A stretch of DNA of 64,000 nt, from NCBI GenBank assembly GCA_009363875.1, contig CM018691.1, positions 806,001 through 870,000 of the forward strand. Direction: 5' to 3'. The notes beneath the pieces were generated by a model. That model was not told the DNA's origin. It saw nothing but the letters and a program-made list of their open reading frames with translations, and made no database searches. Of the stretch, positions 35,340 to 46,720 are shown in pieces. Source of the DNA: Mikania micrantha (taxonomy: Eukaryota; Streptophyta; Magnoliopsida; Asterales; Asteraceae). The translations under genes were made by a program, and so were the position numbers. Position 1 is the stretch's first letter. Each line of letters starts with the position of its first letter.

Positions 35340-35608
35340 GATGATTTGAATGTTAACCCTTCCTTATTGTGATAACCGAATAACTACATCTTATTACATT
35401 GGGGCTCACATTAAAGTACATATAAAGGTTGTGGCTTTTTCTTGTTATTTTATTAATGTAAGTGAACCCTACATTAATTAAAAATAAGAAAAAACCACAA
35501 CCTTTAGATTTACTTTAATGTAGGCCCTAAAGTGATAAGATGTAGTTATTCGGTTATCGTAATAAGGAAGGGTTAACATTTGATCATCTCCCTATATATA
35601 TATATATT
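35270..35608. mobile_element. Foldback MITE flanked by (TA)n
   Basis: A 256-bp core (35337-35592) is almost one long inverted repeat. The left arm, from GGGGATGATTTGAATGTTAACCC, and the right arm, read in reverse from GGGAGATGATCAAATGTTAACCC, match over ~115 bp. (TA)n of 67 bp lies on the left and ~16 bp on the right, as with Micron-type elements that insert into TA microsatellites. Confidence 0.8.
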
Positions 35609-35993
35609 AAAATACTAATCTTTAAATTCACCACTAGAAAAATGAACTTGATATAACTTTCCAGGACATGTTACATTTCCTAACTAAAATGTTGTATTTT
35701 CTCATAAAAAAATTATCCTGGATATAATATAAGTTGAGGTAGCATTTGATAAAAGGTTGGTTATATATATAATGAAGTTTTTAAAACTTTAATATAATAT
35801 TTAACCATGGTAGCAACAAACTCATTTTGTTGTAGTCATTTAAGCACTTTTTAAATATTCTACTTAAATTTTAATAGAAAGCTTTTAAAAAAAGTTTCAT
35901 ATGAATTAACAAATTAAATCGTACATAAAACATGGTTCTAAGTTAACATTTTCAATAAAATCATTTATATTAATAGAATGTTGTTTCTGCAAT
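35609..35993. other. AT-rich spacer
   Basis: CACTAGAAAAATGAAC at about 35632 resembles a CACTA terminus, but no partner is seen. Nothing else is recognised. Confidence 0.35.
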
Positions 35994-36770
35994 CACTACA
36001 CCAAAAAAGGCCAAAGAGATCAAAACCCGGATTTTTTTCGCAATGACATGCAGTTATATCTTTTTAACAGCTATATCGACGACTTGTGGTAAAAGTGAAT
36101 AAAAAATATTTGGATAATGTAGAAAATACTTATAGTGGCGACCACTGTTGTAAAAGTCGGCCTTCAAGGCCGAGTACTCTCAAAGTACTCGCTCCTGCAA
36201 GGAGGTGTTTCGAGGCCGAGTATTTCCTAAATATTGCCCGAGTACTCCCGCCTCGGGCCGAGTACTCTCCGATTACTCGCTCCAAGAATCTGTTCCGACC
36301 TAGGAGCGTCTAGCGACTTTTGCAACCATGGCGTCGACAAGTAGTTGTCATAAGTGAAAGCTGACAGGAAGAAAAAAATAATCTTAACAATAGTAACAAC
36401 ACGTCGTCTCTAAATCTTTATTATTTTTAAGATTTTTTTTTTGCTTTATAAATAAGCATGAAGAATTGAAACTTTCCACGACGACATGTTGTCACAGTAA
36501 GTTAAAGGATAAAATGATAAAATCACTCCTACTTTATATATCATTGGTTAAAAAAAATCAAAAATTAATAATATTATTTCTTTTAGCTACAACAAGCCGT
36601 TGCGAAAAGTAAGACGAGTTTTTTCTTGGTTGACAGACTTATTATATATTAAGACGTTTAAAAAAAATAATCGACTAGTAATGACGACATGTCATCGTTT
36701 GATAGCTTACTTTTAGCGACGACTTTTGCCATATCTACAAAGTGTATTCTGCGGTTAAAAGCCTAACCGA
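35994..36770. mobile_element. CACTA (EnSpm) terminus and subterminal repeats, truncated
   Basis: CACTACACCAAAAAAGGCC (35994-36012) is a classic CACTA TIR. It is followed by subterminal motifs such as GCGACGACTTTTG, ACGACATGTCATCG and CGACGACATGTTGTC in both orientations up to ~36740. No matching downstream TIR and no transposase are present, so only one end is left. Confidence 0.65.
36143..36330. mobile_element. Small hAT-like MITE inside the CACTA end
   Basis: The termini CACTGTTGTAAAAGTCG and (inverted) CATGGTTGCAAAAGTCG flank a GC-rich core with repeated CCGAGTACTC words. The flanking octamers GTGGCGAC and GCGTCGAC agree at six of eight positions. Confidence 0.55.
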
Positions 36771-37574
36771 AGTTTTGCACGTGCTTTTTTCTCCTCAAAT
36801 ACACGAGTTATATATTAGAACACAAAAGGCAACATTTTTACACCATACTTCATTGATAAGTAATTATTTGTGAAGGTTCTCCATAAAAACTAAATTTTTA
36901 AAAAAACGTAGTTTCTTGTTTAAAAATAATTGTAAAAAGATCGTTCGTATCGAGCCGACTCGACTTGTTTTGGTATTTGAGTTGAATCCGGGCCAAGATT
37001 GGCTCGCCTCATACACACCTTGTGACTCGGCTCATCGTTAACTATATATATGTGCACATACACACATATATTTATTTATTTATTTATTTGTGTTTGGTTA
37101 TCCAAATTTTAAAGGAATCATAAGCATTATCGTTATATTTAAAAATATTATATTCAATTGTAAAAAGCTCAAGATTGTGTTTTGTTTGCCATTTGAACAT
37201 TCAGTTTTGTTTACTATATATTTTATTAATTATTATATCTATTAAATGTAAGGATATGGATTGAACACTTTGTTATATAACTAACAACTTTGTAATATAT
37301 TCAATTTTAATTATATTTTATTTTATTTTCAAATGATATATATTATTTATGTGTTAAGAGGGGATTTTTTTATTCATGTGAAAAATAACAAAAGCCTTGT
37401 ACAAAACACTTTTACCACTATGATCTTCATATGTATCGTTTGTCTTTTTTGGAAAAATACTTTCGGAACTTACATAACTACATCAAAAGCTTTACAACAC
37501 ACTCTCTTTTATACAACTACAAATATGTGCATATGTCTTGATAAAACAAAATAATTCATAATCCATGGAATATA
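36771..37574. other. Intergenic AT-rich DNA
   Basis: No gene or defined element. A (TTTA)n run lies near 37070-37090. Confidence 0.4.
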
Positions 37575-37970
37575 GGGAAAGATAGATGAATTTTCAGAAA
37601 ACTCCTAATTTTAAATAAAACTAGGAGAACTCATACTTAATTATCAACAAATTTTCGAAAAAAAAAATCATAATTTTTTATTATAAGGTTAAAAATTGTT
37701 ATAATGAAAAATAAAATTTTAATAAAAATATATGGATCACAAATTACGTATATGTAACTCGTAAAGTTACATATATATAATTAGTATGTGTAAATATAAG
37801 TTACATATATATAACAACATGAAATACATATTTTTTTCCTTTTTGTATGTTTCTTACCTTATAATAATAAGAAATAAACATTATAAATAGAAAAAATTAA
37901 TCGGTAATAATTGTGATTAATTTTCTTACTTTCTCCAAAAATATTGATTGTTTAATCATAAATTATTCCC
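37575..37970. mobile_element. MITE abutting the AHL promoter
   Basis: The termini are inverted: ATAGGGAAAGATAGATG on the left, and ATAGGGAATAATTTATG read in reverse on the right. The interior carries TTACATATATGTAAC-type palindromes shared with 42795-43201. Its right end runs into TATATATATA, 380 bp before the AHL start codon. Confidence 0.65.
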
Positions 37971-37980
37971 TATATATATA
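37971..37980 (+). promoter_or_regulatory. Candidate TATA box of the AHL gene
   Basis: TATATATATA immediately follows the MITE end. A start of transcription ~30 bp on would give a leader of about 350 nt that contains the CT-rich tract at 38218-38280. The assignment is positional only. Confidence 0.4.
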
Positions 37981-38352
37981 CACAAACATACTTGTGTATG
38001 TATGGTAAGAAAAATAGAAAATAGATTTTAAAAACCTTGGACCCGCATATCACCCACCAAAACCAACAAATTACAAGTCATTTGAAGGAACAAAAAAACA
38101 ATTATAAATAATGTCAATTTGGTATAAAATATAAAACGTTTGACAGATACACCCAAACCCACCAAACACATACACACAAAAGCTCCATCAAAAGCACCAA
38201 ATAGACTTGTTCCCAAGTTTCACCTTCACCTTTTTTCAACACACTTGCACCATCTCTCTTTCTTCTCTAATCTCCAAACTATTCCCTAGGGTTCGACAAG
38301 AACCTAGCTAGCTAGATCGGCTTCCATATATCCATCTAACCAACTCAAGATC

Positions 38353-39174
38353 ATGTCGAACCGATGGTGGACGGGCCAAGTCAACGTAGCCGGTGTGGAA
38401 CCATCATCGGGCGGTTCCTCGGCGCTCAAGAAGCCAGATCTTGGCATCTCAATGAACGACAACACCACCGCAAGTGAAGAAGATGAACGAGACAACAGTG
38501 ATGATCCAAGAGAAGGCGCGATCGAGCCTTCGAATCGCAGGCCAAGAGGCCGACCTCCAGGGTCTAAAAACAAACCAAAACCACCAATTTTTGTCACAAG
38601 AGATAGCCCCAACGCCCTCAGGAGCCATGTGATGGAGGTGGCTAGCGGAACCGACGTAGCCGAAAGCATAGCGCAGTTCAGTCGTAAGCGACAACGTGGT
38701 GTGTGTGTGATGAGTGCTAGCGGAACTGTTATGAATGTAACCCTAAGACAACCTTCAGCACCTGGCTCAGTCATGACTTTACAAGGCCGGTTCGAAATAT
38801 TATCCTTAACCGGAGCCTTTTTACCAGGTCCTGCCCCACCTGGATCCACTGGCCTCACTATATATTTAGCCGGAGGCCAAGGCCAGGTTGTGGGCGGGAG
38901 TGTGGTGGGGTCTTTGGTAGCATCCGGACCTGTGATGGTGATAGCCGCCACGTTTTCGAATGCTACCTATGAAAGACTCCCGATTGAGGAAGAGGAAGAA
39001 GCGGATAGTGTGGCGGCTGGACTAGGTGGCGCGGGTGGATCGCCACCGCAGCTAGGGATGGCGGATCCAAACCAGATGGCGGGTTACACTATGCAACCTA
39101 GCTTGATTCCTAACGGAGGTGGACAGATGAACCATGAAGCTTTTGGTTGGGCTCATGGCCGGCCTCCATACTAG
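38353..39174 (+). CDS. AHL20: AT-hook motif nuclear-localized protein, AHL20-like
   Basis: A 273-residue single-exon DNA-binding protein. One AT-hook, RRPRGRPPGSKNKPK (62-76), binds the minor groove of AT-rich DNA. A PPC/DUF296 domain follows (about 89-205), with GRFEIL at 145-150, the trait of type-I AHL proteins, and GGQGQVVGGSVVG (174-186). The WWTGQVN start (5-11), the EEEEE stretch after the PPC (212-216) and the HGRPPY C-terminus (268-273) fit the AHL19/AHL20 group; the tail is closest to AHL20. Members form homo- and heterotrimers through the PPC and repress growth or defence genes; that role is known for the family, not shown here. The first ATG follows a CT-rich leader and gives the conserved N-terminus. 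Length is normal and no defect is seen. AHL19 versus AHL20 identity would need a tree. Confidence 0.93.
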   Translation: MSNRWWTGQVNVAGVEPSSGGSSALKKPDLGISMNDNTTASEEDERDNSDDPREGAIEPSNRRPRGRPPGSKNKPKPPIFVTRDSPNALRSHVMEVASGTDVAESIAQFSRKRQRGVCVMSASGTVMNVTLRQPSAPGSVMTLQGRFEILSLTGAFLPGPAPPGSTGLTIYLAGGQGQVVGGSVVGSLVASGPVMVIAATFSNATYERLPIEEEEEADSVAAGLGGAGGSPPQLGMADPNQMAGYTMQPSLIPNGGGQMNHEAFGWAHGRPPY

Positions 39175-39370
39175 AGGACGAATTGAAGGTATCAAAAAAA
39201 TAATCATATTAATTATAATATTAATTAATATGAGCTTCACTTATATTATAGATAGATTTGTTTAAATTTATTTTAGATGATGAATTGTGATGTTGTATAC
39301 TATACGTTAACATTAATGATGAATGAACTTCATATTGTATGTAGTTACTGCAAGGATCTGAAACAAATTA

Positions 39371-39376
39371 AATAAA
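39371..39376 (+). terminator. Candidate poly(A) signal of the AHL gene
   Basis: AATAAA lies 197 bp after the stop codon, in AT-rich DNA. Confidence 0.4.
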
Positions 39377-39725
39377 CATTTTGAAGGTTTGCATTTAATA
39401 TATAGCTTGCTAGCGCTTAATTTCTTAATTAATGGGCTTTGTTTTGAGTTTTACATACAAATTAAAGAAGTTGGTCGATGTAACGTTTTAGATCTTTTAA
39501 ATAACCGTTCTGATGACTTTATTAATTTTGCAATTATATATATGTATTGTGTTACTTAAAATAATTTATTTCTAGAATACTACAATAATAATAATAAAAA
39601 AACTAAAGACATTGTTTAGCACTATCATTTTTATGAAAAGCCAAAACCAGTGATTTAGTTGAATTGTTTGCCAGTTTTTTAATTGGTAATTAGAACCTCT
39701 AATGGGTCCAGGTTTACAAATTTTT

Positions 39726-40721
39726 GAACTTTTGTTATTATAAAATGCAATCTTGCTTATATATATCGCATGCGTGTATGTGTGTAAAAATGTGTTTCAT
39801 GTAAAATTCATGTTTTACTAACTTGCATAATTTCTTCAAAATCAAATCTTTTTTTTTTTTTTATTTTCAATATATCATTACGCATCTATAACACTTTCGC
39901 CTTTTATGTACATGTGTTTAGGATTTAACGCATGTGTAGTAATGATATTTCAAAAAATAAAACAAAGATTTCAATTGATTTTAACAAAGTTATACGGGTT
40001 ATCGTAATAAAACAAATTCTTCACATTATACAATCACTATATATAGGGGATGGAAGTGTACATAGCCCTCTTATTGAGTTAGCCCGTGTAACTCCGCCAA
40101 AATCAAGATAAATGTTGGATTTTTTGGTAAACTTCCAAAATTTTGAACTTTTGTTATAAAATGTAATCTTGCTTATATATATAGCATGCGTGTATGAGTG
40201 TAAAAATGTTTTTCATGTGAAATTCATGTTTTACTAAGATAACTTGCATAATTTTTCCAAAAACAATCTGATTTTTTGTTTTTAATATATCATTACACAT
40301 CTATAACATTTTCGCCTTTTATGTACGCGTATGTGTAAATTAACATGTGTTTAGGATTTAACACATGTGTAATAATGATATTCTGAAAAAGAAAACAAAG
40401 ATTTGGATTGATCTTAACAAAGTTATGCGGGTTATTGTAATAAAACAACATTTTCATATAATACAATCACTATATATATGGTGGATGGAAGCAGGCCCCG
40501 CCCCCTCTTTTTTCGCCAGTAGTGTTAATTTCTGAGCCGAAAGATTATTTTTAGTTAAAAATATAGGTTTCGTCCCCCCTCATTTATAATATTTAACATG
40601 TATTCTGAGTCTCATAAATTTCCGCCACTGGATGGAAGTGTACATATCCCTCTTTATTGCGTTAGCCCGTATAACTCCGCTAAGATCAAGCTAAATGTTA
40701 GATTTTTTTGGTAAACTTACA
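39726..40721. repeat. Direct tandem duplication, unit ~420 bp
   Basis: Unit 1 (39726-40144) and unit 2 (40145-40721) share the same order of blocks: GAACTTTTGTTAT, AATCTTGCTTATATATA, GCATGCGTGTATG, ACATCTATAACA, GTGTTTAGGATTTAAC, GGATGGAAGTGTACATA, TGGTAAACTT. Unit 2 is longer because a 139-bp hAT-like element entered it at 40492. Each unit contains the left arm of a foldback element; its right arm (to 40888) follows unit 2. Confidence 0.8.
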
Positions 40722-40888
40722 ACGACGTTATCGCTTAAACGATGATAAATTTACATAAACTCATAAAAAAAAAAAGAAATTGTTCTAAATATGTTAGAAT
40801 TATGTTTAAAAAATCCAACATTTGGCTTGATATTAACGAAGTTATACAAGTTATCGTAATAAGAGTGGGTTATGTTTACTTCTCATCC
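40483..40888. mobile_element. Foldback MITE with nested hAT-like insertion
   Basis: The left arm GGATGGAAGTGTACATA...TAACTCCG and the right arm ...GTTATACAAGTTATCG...ACTTCTCATCC are inverted copies over ~80 bp. The left arm is split by the element at 40492-40630. Confidence 0.65.
40492..40630. mobile_element. Short hAT-like element, 139 bp
   Basis: It starts CAGGCCCCGCC and ends TTTCCGCCACTG. GATGGAAG flanks both sides (40484-40491, 40631-40638), a perfect 8-bp TSD. The undamaged parallel sequence in unit 1 (near 40050) confirms the insertion. Confidence 0.8.
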
Positions 40889-41684
40889 ACACACACATAA
40901 AATTCTTTAATTAAATGCCAGTTGCATGTAGGTTGTTTAGATTTATGAAGCATAGGTTTGAAACCAATTCAGAACAACATAATTTGTTTAGTTCTCTACG
41001 ATTCTAGTTTTGTTTTCTTACGACATGAAAATCATTTGATTATTGTTTAATTTAAAGAGAATCTTCATGAATAAAACAAACAAATTAAATACAGACATTA
41101 ATTAGATATGTACGTAAATCTTATCGAAATTAAACTTATGGCCTAAGAAGCTTTATTTATTTACAATACTTTTGATTATTCATTTTAATACGTTAACAAT
41201 TAAGAAGATTGGTGCGACTTTTATACATATTATTATTTATAGTATAGACATCGATTCAACTAATTTCTAAACATGTTATAATAGTTCGTGTTTCAACACT
41301 TACTTTAACTTTAAGATGTTTTAAAGCATTTAAGTAGATACGCGATTGTGAACCTTTGAATTTTTGATTTAGTGCTATATTCTTAGTTAGTGAAGAACTA
41401 GTTGTTATTTGATATATATTGTATGTGTCTTCTTTTACTAAAGCATAAAATCAAGGTGTTTAAATTTATCTATTATTACCTATATATCGAAGCATGCATG
41501 ATATATAATATAAGCATTTTGAATGGCAATAGCTTACTAACTAGAAGCTAGTAGCATAAATATAACTATAATGATCAAAATCACTTTGACATTATTTGGG
41601 TCTATAAATCCTATCGAACCAATTTATGTCTCTTTTGTTATATGCTATTAATTAAATATAGAAGCTCAAAATTTTACCAACATG
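40889..41684. other. Intergenic AT-rich DNA
   Basis: No gene or defined element recognised. Confidence 0.4.
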
Positions 41685-42030
41685 TAGAGGTGCACAAACC
41701 GGGTAATCGGTCAAAAACTGGTTTTAGATTAACCGAACAGGTTAACCGGTTAAAGTTTGTCAACAGTTTTACCAATAATTGATTCGGCTAATAAACGGGT
41801 TTTCAAGCTCTAAAATTGAAACCGATATAATAACTTAAACCGGTTTACTGTCAAATAACTGATTTTTTACTTAGGTGAATACTTAACCGATTTTATTAAC
41901 CGGTTTAGTTTCTTGAAAAATCAAACTGATCACCCTAAAGTGCCGATTTTTCCAACCACCTAAAATCGATTCAAAAAACTTGTTATGAACCGGTACCGGT
42001 TTGGTTAGTTGGTTTTTTTGTGCATCTCTA
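41685..42030. mobile_element. hAT-like MITE, TAGAGGTGCACAAACC family
   Basis: The TIRs are TAGAGGTGCACAAACCGG and (inverted) TAGAGATGCACAAAAAAACC. The flanks CCAACATG and CCACCATA agree at six of eight bases. The interior is rich in ACCGGTT. The same family is seen at 53935, 54449 and 62176. Confidence 0.75.
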
Positions 42031-42043
42031 CCACCATATGTAA

Positions 42044-42505
42044 TCTACCTATACTAATAAATAAAGCTTTTTTTTGTGCCACATGGCATAATTTTAGATC
42101 ATCTCAAAGTTCATTTCCCGCTTCTCTTTCCTATTAAATACATTTAACATTAAATAATAATATTAAATATTAAATATACATTTTATGCATTTTTAAAATA
42201 AAAAAGGTTTTTTAATACATGAAAATATATTAATATTAAAAACACACTTTTTTTTAAAAAAAAGTTATTATAAATTATAAAATTTTTAAAAATAATTATT
42301 TCAACACAATGTTTAAGGAAAAACGAACTATAAAAAAAGTTGTTTAAAGAAATAATAATATTATTATAATACTTAAAATATTAAATATTACGAAATTGTA
42401 ATCCTATTTTATATTAAAAATCATCTTATGTTTTTTAAATTTTCATTGATTATTATTCGTTATATTTTTTTATTTAATCCGTGTAATGAATGGGAACTAA
42501 ACTAG
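42044..42505 (+). mobile_element. Non-autonomous Helitron
   Basis: It starts at TC after A (TCTACCTATACTAATAAATA) and ends CTAG before T (42502-42505). A GTGCCACATGGCA block follows the 5' end. The 3' hairpin is degenerate. It is 462 bp and non-coding. It begins 14 bp after a hAT MITE. Confidence 0.6.
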
Positions 42506-42794
42506 TATCTAATATATTTGTTGTAATATCTATGAGATATTTTATATGAAGTTTAATTAAGTAAAGAAATTTACATTTGAATTTTGTTATTCTAAACTCA
42601 ATTTGGACGATTAGATTAAGGGATACTAAAACACCATATTAAGAAAATATCATCAATGGTTGTGCATAAGTTATTGGTTGTCAAATACCCACATCAACAA
42701 TCCTTGAAGTGAGAAGATTAAAAGTCTTGATTCGACAATTTCAAAGGGAAAAACTCGTGACACATGAATATATATTTATATACACACACACACA

Positions 42795-43201
42795 GAGGGA
42801 GGGTTCCATTGAAAACCTCCATTTTAGACAAAACTTAAAAAACTAATCACAATTGTTATCAATCAATTTCGTTTTTCGTTTTTTATTTTACATTTTGTTT
42901 TATTATAAGGTTATATATGTTAACAAAAATAAAAAATATATATAACTCATGTTATTACATATGTGTAACTCATTGATTACATATATGTAACTTTAAACTA
43001 CATATATGAGTTACATATATGTAACTTTATTGGTTACATATACGTAACTTCGTAATCTACATATTTTTATTAAAAATTTTTTTTTGTTTATACCATTTCT
43101 AATCTAAATATAAAAAATCATGAATTTTTTTTAAAATTGATTGTTTAGTACAATTTTTCTTAGTTTTCTCCAAAATAATGAGTTTTTATTTGAACCTTCC
43201 C

Positions 43202-43230
<29 letters not shown>
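42795..43230. mobile_element. MITE with ACATATATGT palindrome array, before (TA)n
   Basis: The ends GAGGGAGGGTTCCATTGAAAAC and (inverted) GGGAAGGTTCAAATAAAAAC bound 42795-43201, with (CA)n on the left and (TA)n (43202-43230) on the right. At 42950-43050 GTTACATATATGTAAC-type palindromes recur about five times. Confidence 0.65.
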
Positions 43231-43234
<4 letters not shown>

Positions 43235-45040
43235 GAATTGTGATATTTTTCACATACAAGTCTCAAGTCATTTCATATATACAATATGTAAGGATATATA
43301 TTATAGCTATGTATACATGTTTTCTAACGGGTTTGTGAATTATACAATATCATAAAACCAAACAAGCAAGTCTTATTTTACAATTAAATACAAATTAAGT
43401 GTGCACTAATAGTATTTCTTCAGTATAAATGAACTTTAGTATGAACAATATTGATTAGCAGAAATAACTTAATGAAAACCAAGAATATTAATAGAAACAA
43501 CATTTTAATAGAAACAAAGATCTCTGTAGATTGTAATATCAATAGAAACCATGCATAGGTAAAACTTAAACATCAGTAGACACTGGGAACTTTAGTAACA
43601 ACAAAAAGGCTAGTAAAAACTATTAGTTCTTTCAATTCAAATTTGATTAGGTACAGAAGAAACAAACTGAAGCATTCTTTTTTTAAAACATCAAACATTC
43701 GGCCATCCGGGATTACTCTATCAAAGATCACTCTTCCGCCCAAAGAACAAAGCTTGGTTACTTACTCCACCTGCTAGGAAGAAAACTTACAACTAGAAAA
43801 ACCTCATAACTCAATTTAAAGCAATATTTAATCTAGGCGAAACTCTAACATAAGACTTCTTATAAGAGAAGTCAAGGGGTTATCACTATGTTAAAAGCTC
43901 TTTAGCTACAAAATAAAGCTATTATGAGTAATTTTGATAAGCAATAAGTTGTGATTTGTACGGAGGTCCTAACAAGTAAGGTAGGAATCTATATCTCTAA
44001 GAAATTGTTACTCTACATGTACTGTTTGTTCTAAAAATCCATAAGCTAAATCCAACGTCTTTATGAATTTCTATGCTAGTTCATATACTAAAAGAGTTGC
44101 AATTTTAACATATCATGCCTAACATGCTCTTTTCTAATTGTATTTGTGTCTATCCATTTCATGTTTCATGTTTTATCGTGTCATGTGTAACCTGTTATTC
44201 TAGCCTTATACAAGAAAACAGGAGTCATATAGGTGAGTCACAAGACAAAGTCTAACACCAATAACTTCTATACAAGTCATATAGAAGCGTGTAGCGTCGA
44301 GTGATAGGAAGAGGTCCAAAAATCCAACAAAAATAGATACCAAATACAACTAGAATTGAATAGCCAACATAGCTACTTTCGAGGTTATTTCGGATTTTGA
44401 TGCATTTCCTAATAAATAAACCTTAATGTCGACAACTGCTACATAAATTAGCATATCCCCGTTAAGCATATTTATTTTTAATTGTTTTTAATTAATAGAA
44501 AAAAAAATAGTTTTCTTGAAGATAAGGCAGGGGTTAATTAAATCGCATTAAACAAGTCTATAATTATTGGGAGGATTTATATATAGAAGAGCAGAATTAA
44601 CTTGACTAATTCAAATAGTAAGAATTCTTTATTATATAAGTAGGTTACAATTCAAGCTATTATGTTATATTAAATTGGAGAGACGTTAAATAGTTAATTA
44701 TATATAATTAAAAAATATATATAATCTTTTTAATTTTAAATAAATAATAAAATAACAATAAAATTGAAAAAATAAGAAGCTCGATGGCGTCACATAACAA
44801 CACGAGTTAATTGTTTATTAGAGTTATCCATTTGGACTATTGGTTTTTTCCCATCAATTATGTCTTGTCAAATTTAATAATACACCAATGCTTTAAAATT
44901 ATTATCAAGTAATAATGATATATATAAATCAAAAAGTGAAAAGCGTTAGTTAATTATATAAGGGTTTAGTTAGTTTCTTTATGTAATATACACACACATA
45001 GAGCAGGTTACCGTATAAAGGGAAAATTGTACGCGAAAAT
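43231..45040. other. Intergenic DNA
   Basis: No gene is seen. Around 43480-43570 the phrase AATAGAAACAA/C recurs several times. No element ends are defined. Confidence 0.4.
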
Positions 45041-45047
45041 ATAAAGT

Positions 45048-45180
45048 TTGAGTGATAAAATCACAAGTCAACAAAATAACGTGGATGCAGCTCGAGTTAT
45101 TACACATAAACCGACGGTATGATAATTCAATCTACTTATGCCTGATAACTTCGCATCCGTGTGATTTTATCACGCAAGCT
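45048..45180. repeat. Short inverted-repeat element
   Basis: GTTTGAGTGATAAAATCACAAG and (inverted) GCTTGCGTGATAAAATCACACG bound ~133 bp. The TSD is not clear. It could be a small MITE. Confidence 0.45.
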
Positions 45181-45767
45181 AGAATAATTAATATTTATTT
45201 GATAAAATCATAAATCTTTCGTAGACTTCATACCAAAATCTTCCTTTCCATCTGAAACTTCTTATATAGTTATACACACACACATGACCTGCCAACAATA
45301 AAAACCAAGTTCAAAAGACACTTATCCTCGTAATTTTTTTTCATTTGCATTATTAAACTTCTTTCTCATTTAAAATTACTTTTACCTATATTTTGTTTTG
45401 TCTTTAAATTTTCAAGTATTGTGCTTTCATACACTACGATATACAACGTACTTTTTTTTTTTTTTCATATTTTGGTATAAATTTTGTTTTAAACTACTCA
45501 AAAGAAACCAAATATGAATATATGGTATGCTATATAGATGCCCACACAATATAATGAAAAACAAAACACAGTATCACAGCCAAAATAATAAAATGTTCAA
45601 ACAATTAATTGATAAATTATTATATATATTTAAAAGTTTAATAAAAGAATAAAATTAAGTAAATATATAATCATATAAACTAAAAACGATTTTAATAATT
45701 TTGTTAAACAAAAATTGATCGTTTACATATGTAGAATTCAAACAAAATTACATTATTAATTATAATA

Positions 45768-45900
45768 GATGTTTTTAAAGCCGGACTAGACCAACTGCTT
45801 GAACCGGGTTTCGGCCTCTCAGGCAGTCTGATTATGTGCTCAGAATCATTTCCAGGTGAACCGGCCGGTTTGACTAGCGGCATGCGGCCCGAGTTATACG
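45768..45900. repeat. CCGGTT-type MITE fragment
   Basis: ATGTTTTTAAAGCCGGACTAG and later GAACCGGCCGGTTTGAC resemble the hAT-like CCGGTT family, but the second terminus is missing. Confidence 0.4.
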
Positions 45901-45956
45901 AGTTAACATAAAAAGAGTGGGTTAACAATAAAGCATTCCCCTGTATACACGTACAT

Positions 45957-46340
45957 AGGAGCAAGATAAAATAAAAAGTTTATTTTCTAAAAAAAATTAA
46001 AAAAATTCGAAACCGATCCAAATGAACTCAGAATGAACTAATTCTGACGGCGTTGGAACCGTCTCACAGAACACTACATCATTAGCTTTTATTGCTTAGC
46101 TTTAACATTTTACTTTACTGTTTAGGTTTTAGTGCTTGGTTGTAACTTTCAGTTCATCTTTAGGGTTTAAGTTTGATTTTAAAATTTAGGTTTTGTATTA
46201 GGGTTTATTGTTTAGGGTTTAAGGTGTGAGGTTTAGGTTCAACAAATCGGTTCCAATGATACAAAAAATAGTTAAATCAGCTGAGTATATTTGAGTCGGT
46301 TTTCGAGTTTTTGAGAAGACAAACTTTTCAAGAATTTTTT
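45957..46340 (+). repeat. Dispersed repeat T (TTTAGGG-like), copy 2
   Basis: It includes the left part (AAACCGATCCAAATGAACTC, CGACGGCGTTGGAACCG) and the TTTAGGGTTTAAG / TTAGGGTTTATTG / CGGTTCCAATGAT core shared with 52074-52410. Confidence 0.65.
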
Positions 46341-46720
46341 TTCTTATTTATAGACACACACATACATACTTCACTCAAACAAACTTTCTAATAAAATGAT
46401 TGGACCCAAACTAATTTTTAACTAATACTTTCAGTAGATTTATGGGTGCCTTCATGCTAGAATATTACGTCTCTTCCAACTTCGTCAGGGTATATATTAC
46501 TCAAAAATAAAGTACTCAAGTAAATCGTACATATATTATTTAAGGATTGCATAAATGAATGTGAGTTAATTCGCATTCAATTACGAAATGCACAATGGCA
46601 TGGATGTGCGACATAGTGGTAGTTGTATATTCGTTTATAATAAAGTTAAAACTATATATCAAATGTTTTAAAAATAAACAAAATGGTTAAATCATAAAAT
46701 GGAGACCAGAACGTTTGATG

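Noticed and set aside
38304..38951. 215-codon open frame antisense to the AHL gene
   Set aside because: It is the shadow of the GC-rich AHL coding sequence; it has no recognisable domain and the sense protein is clear.
46090..46260. Interstitial telomere array
   Set aside because: TTTAGGG-like words are scattered, not in tandem, and recur in a dispersed repeat with non-telomeric flanks.
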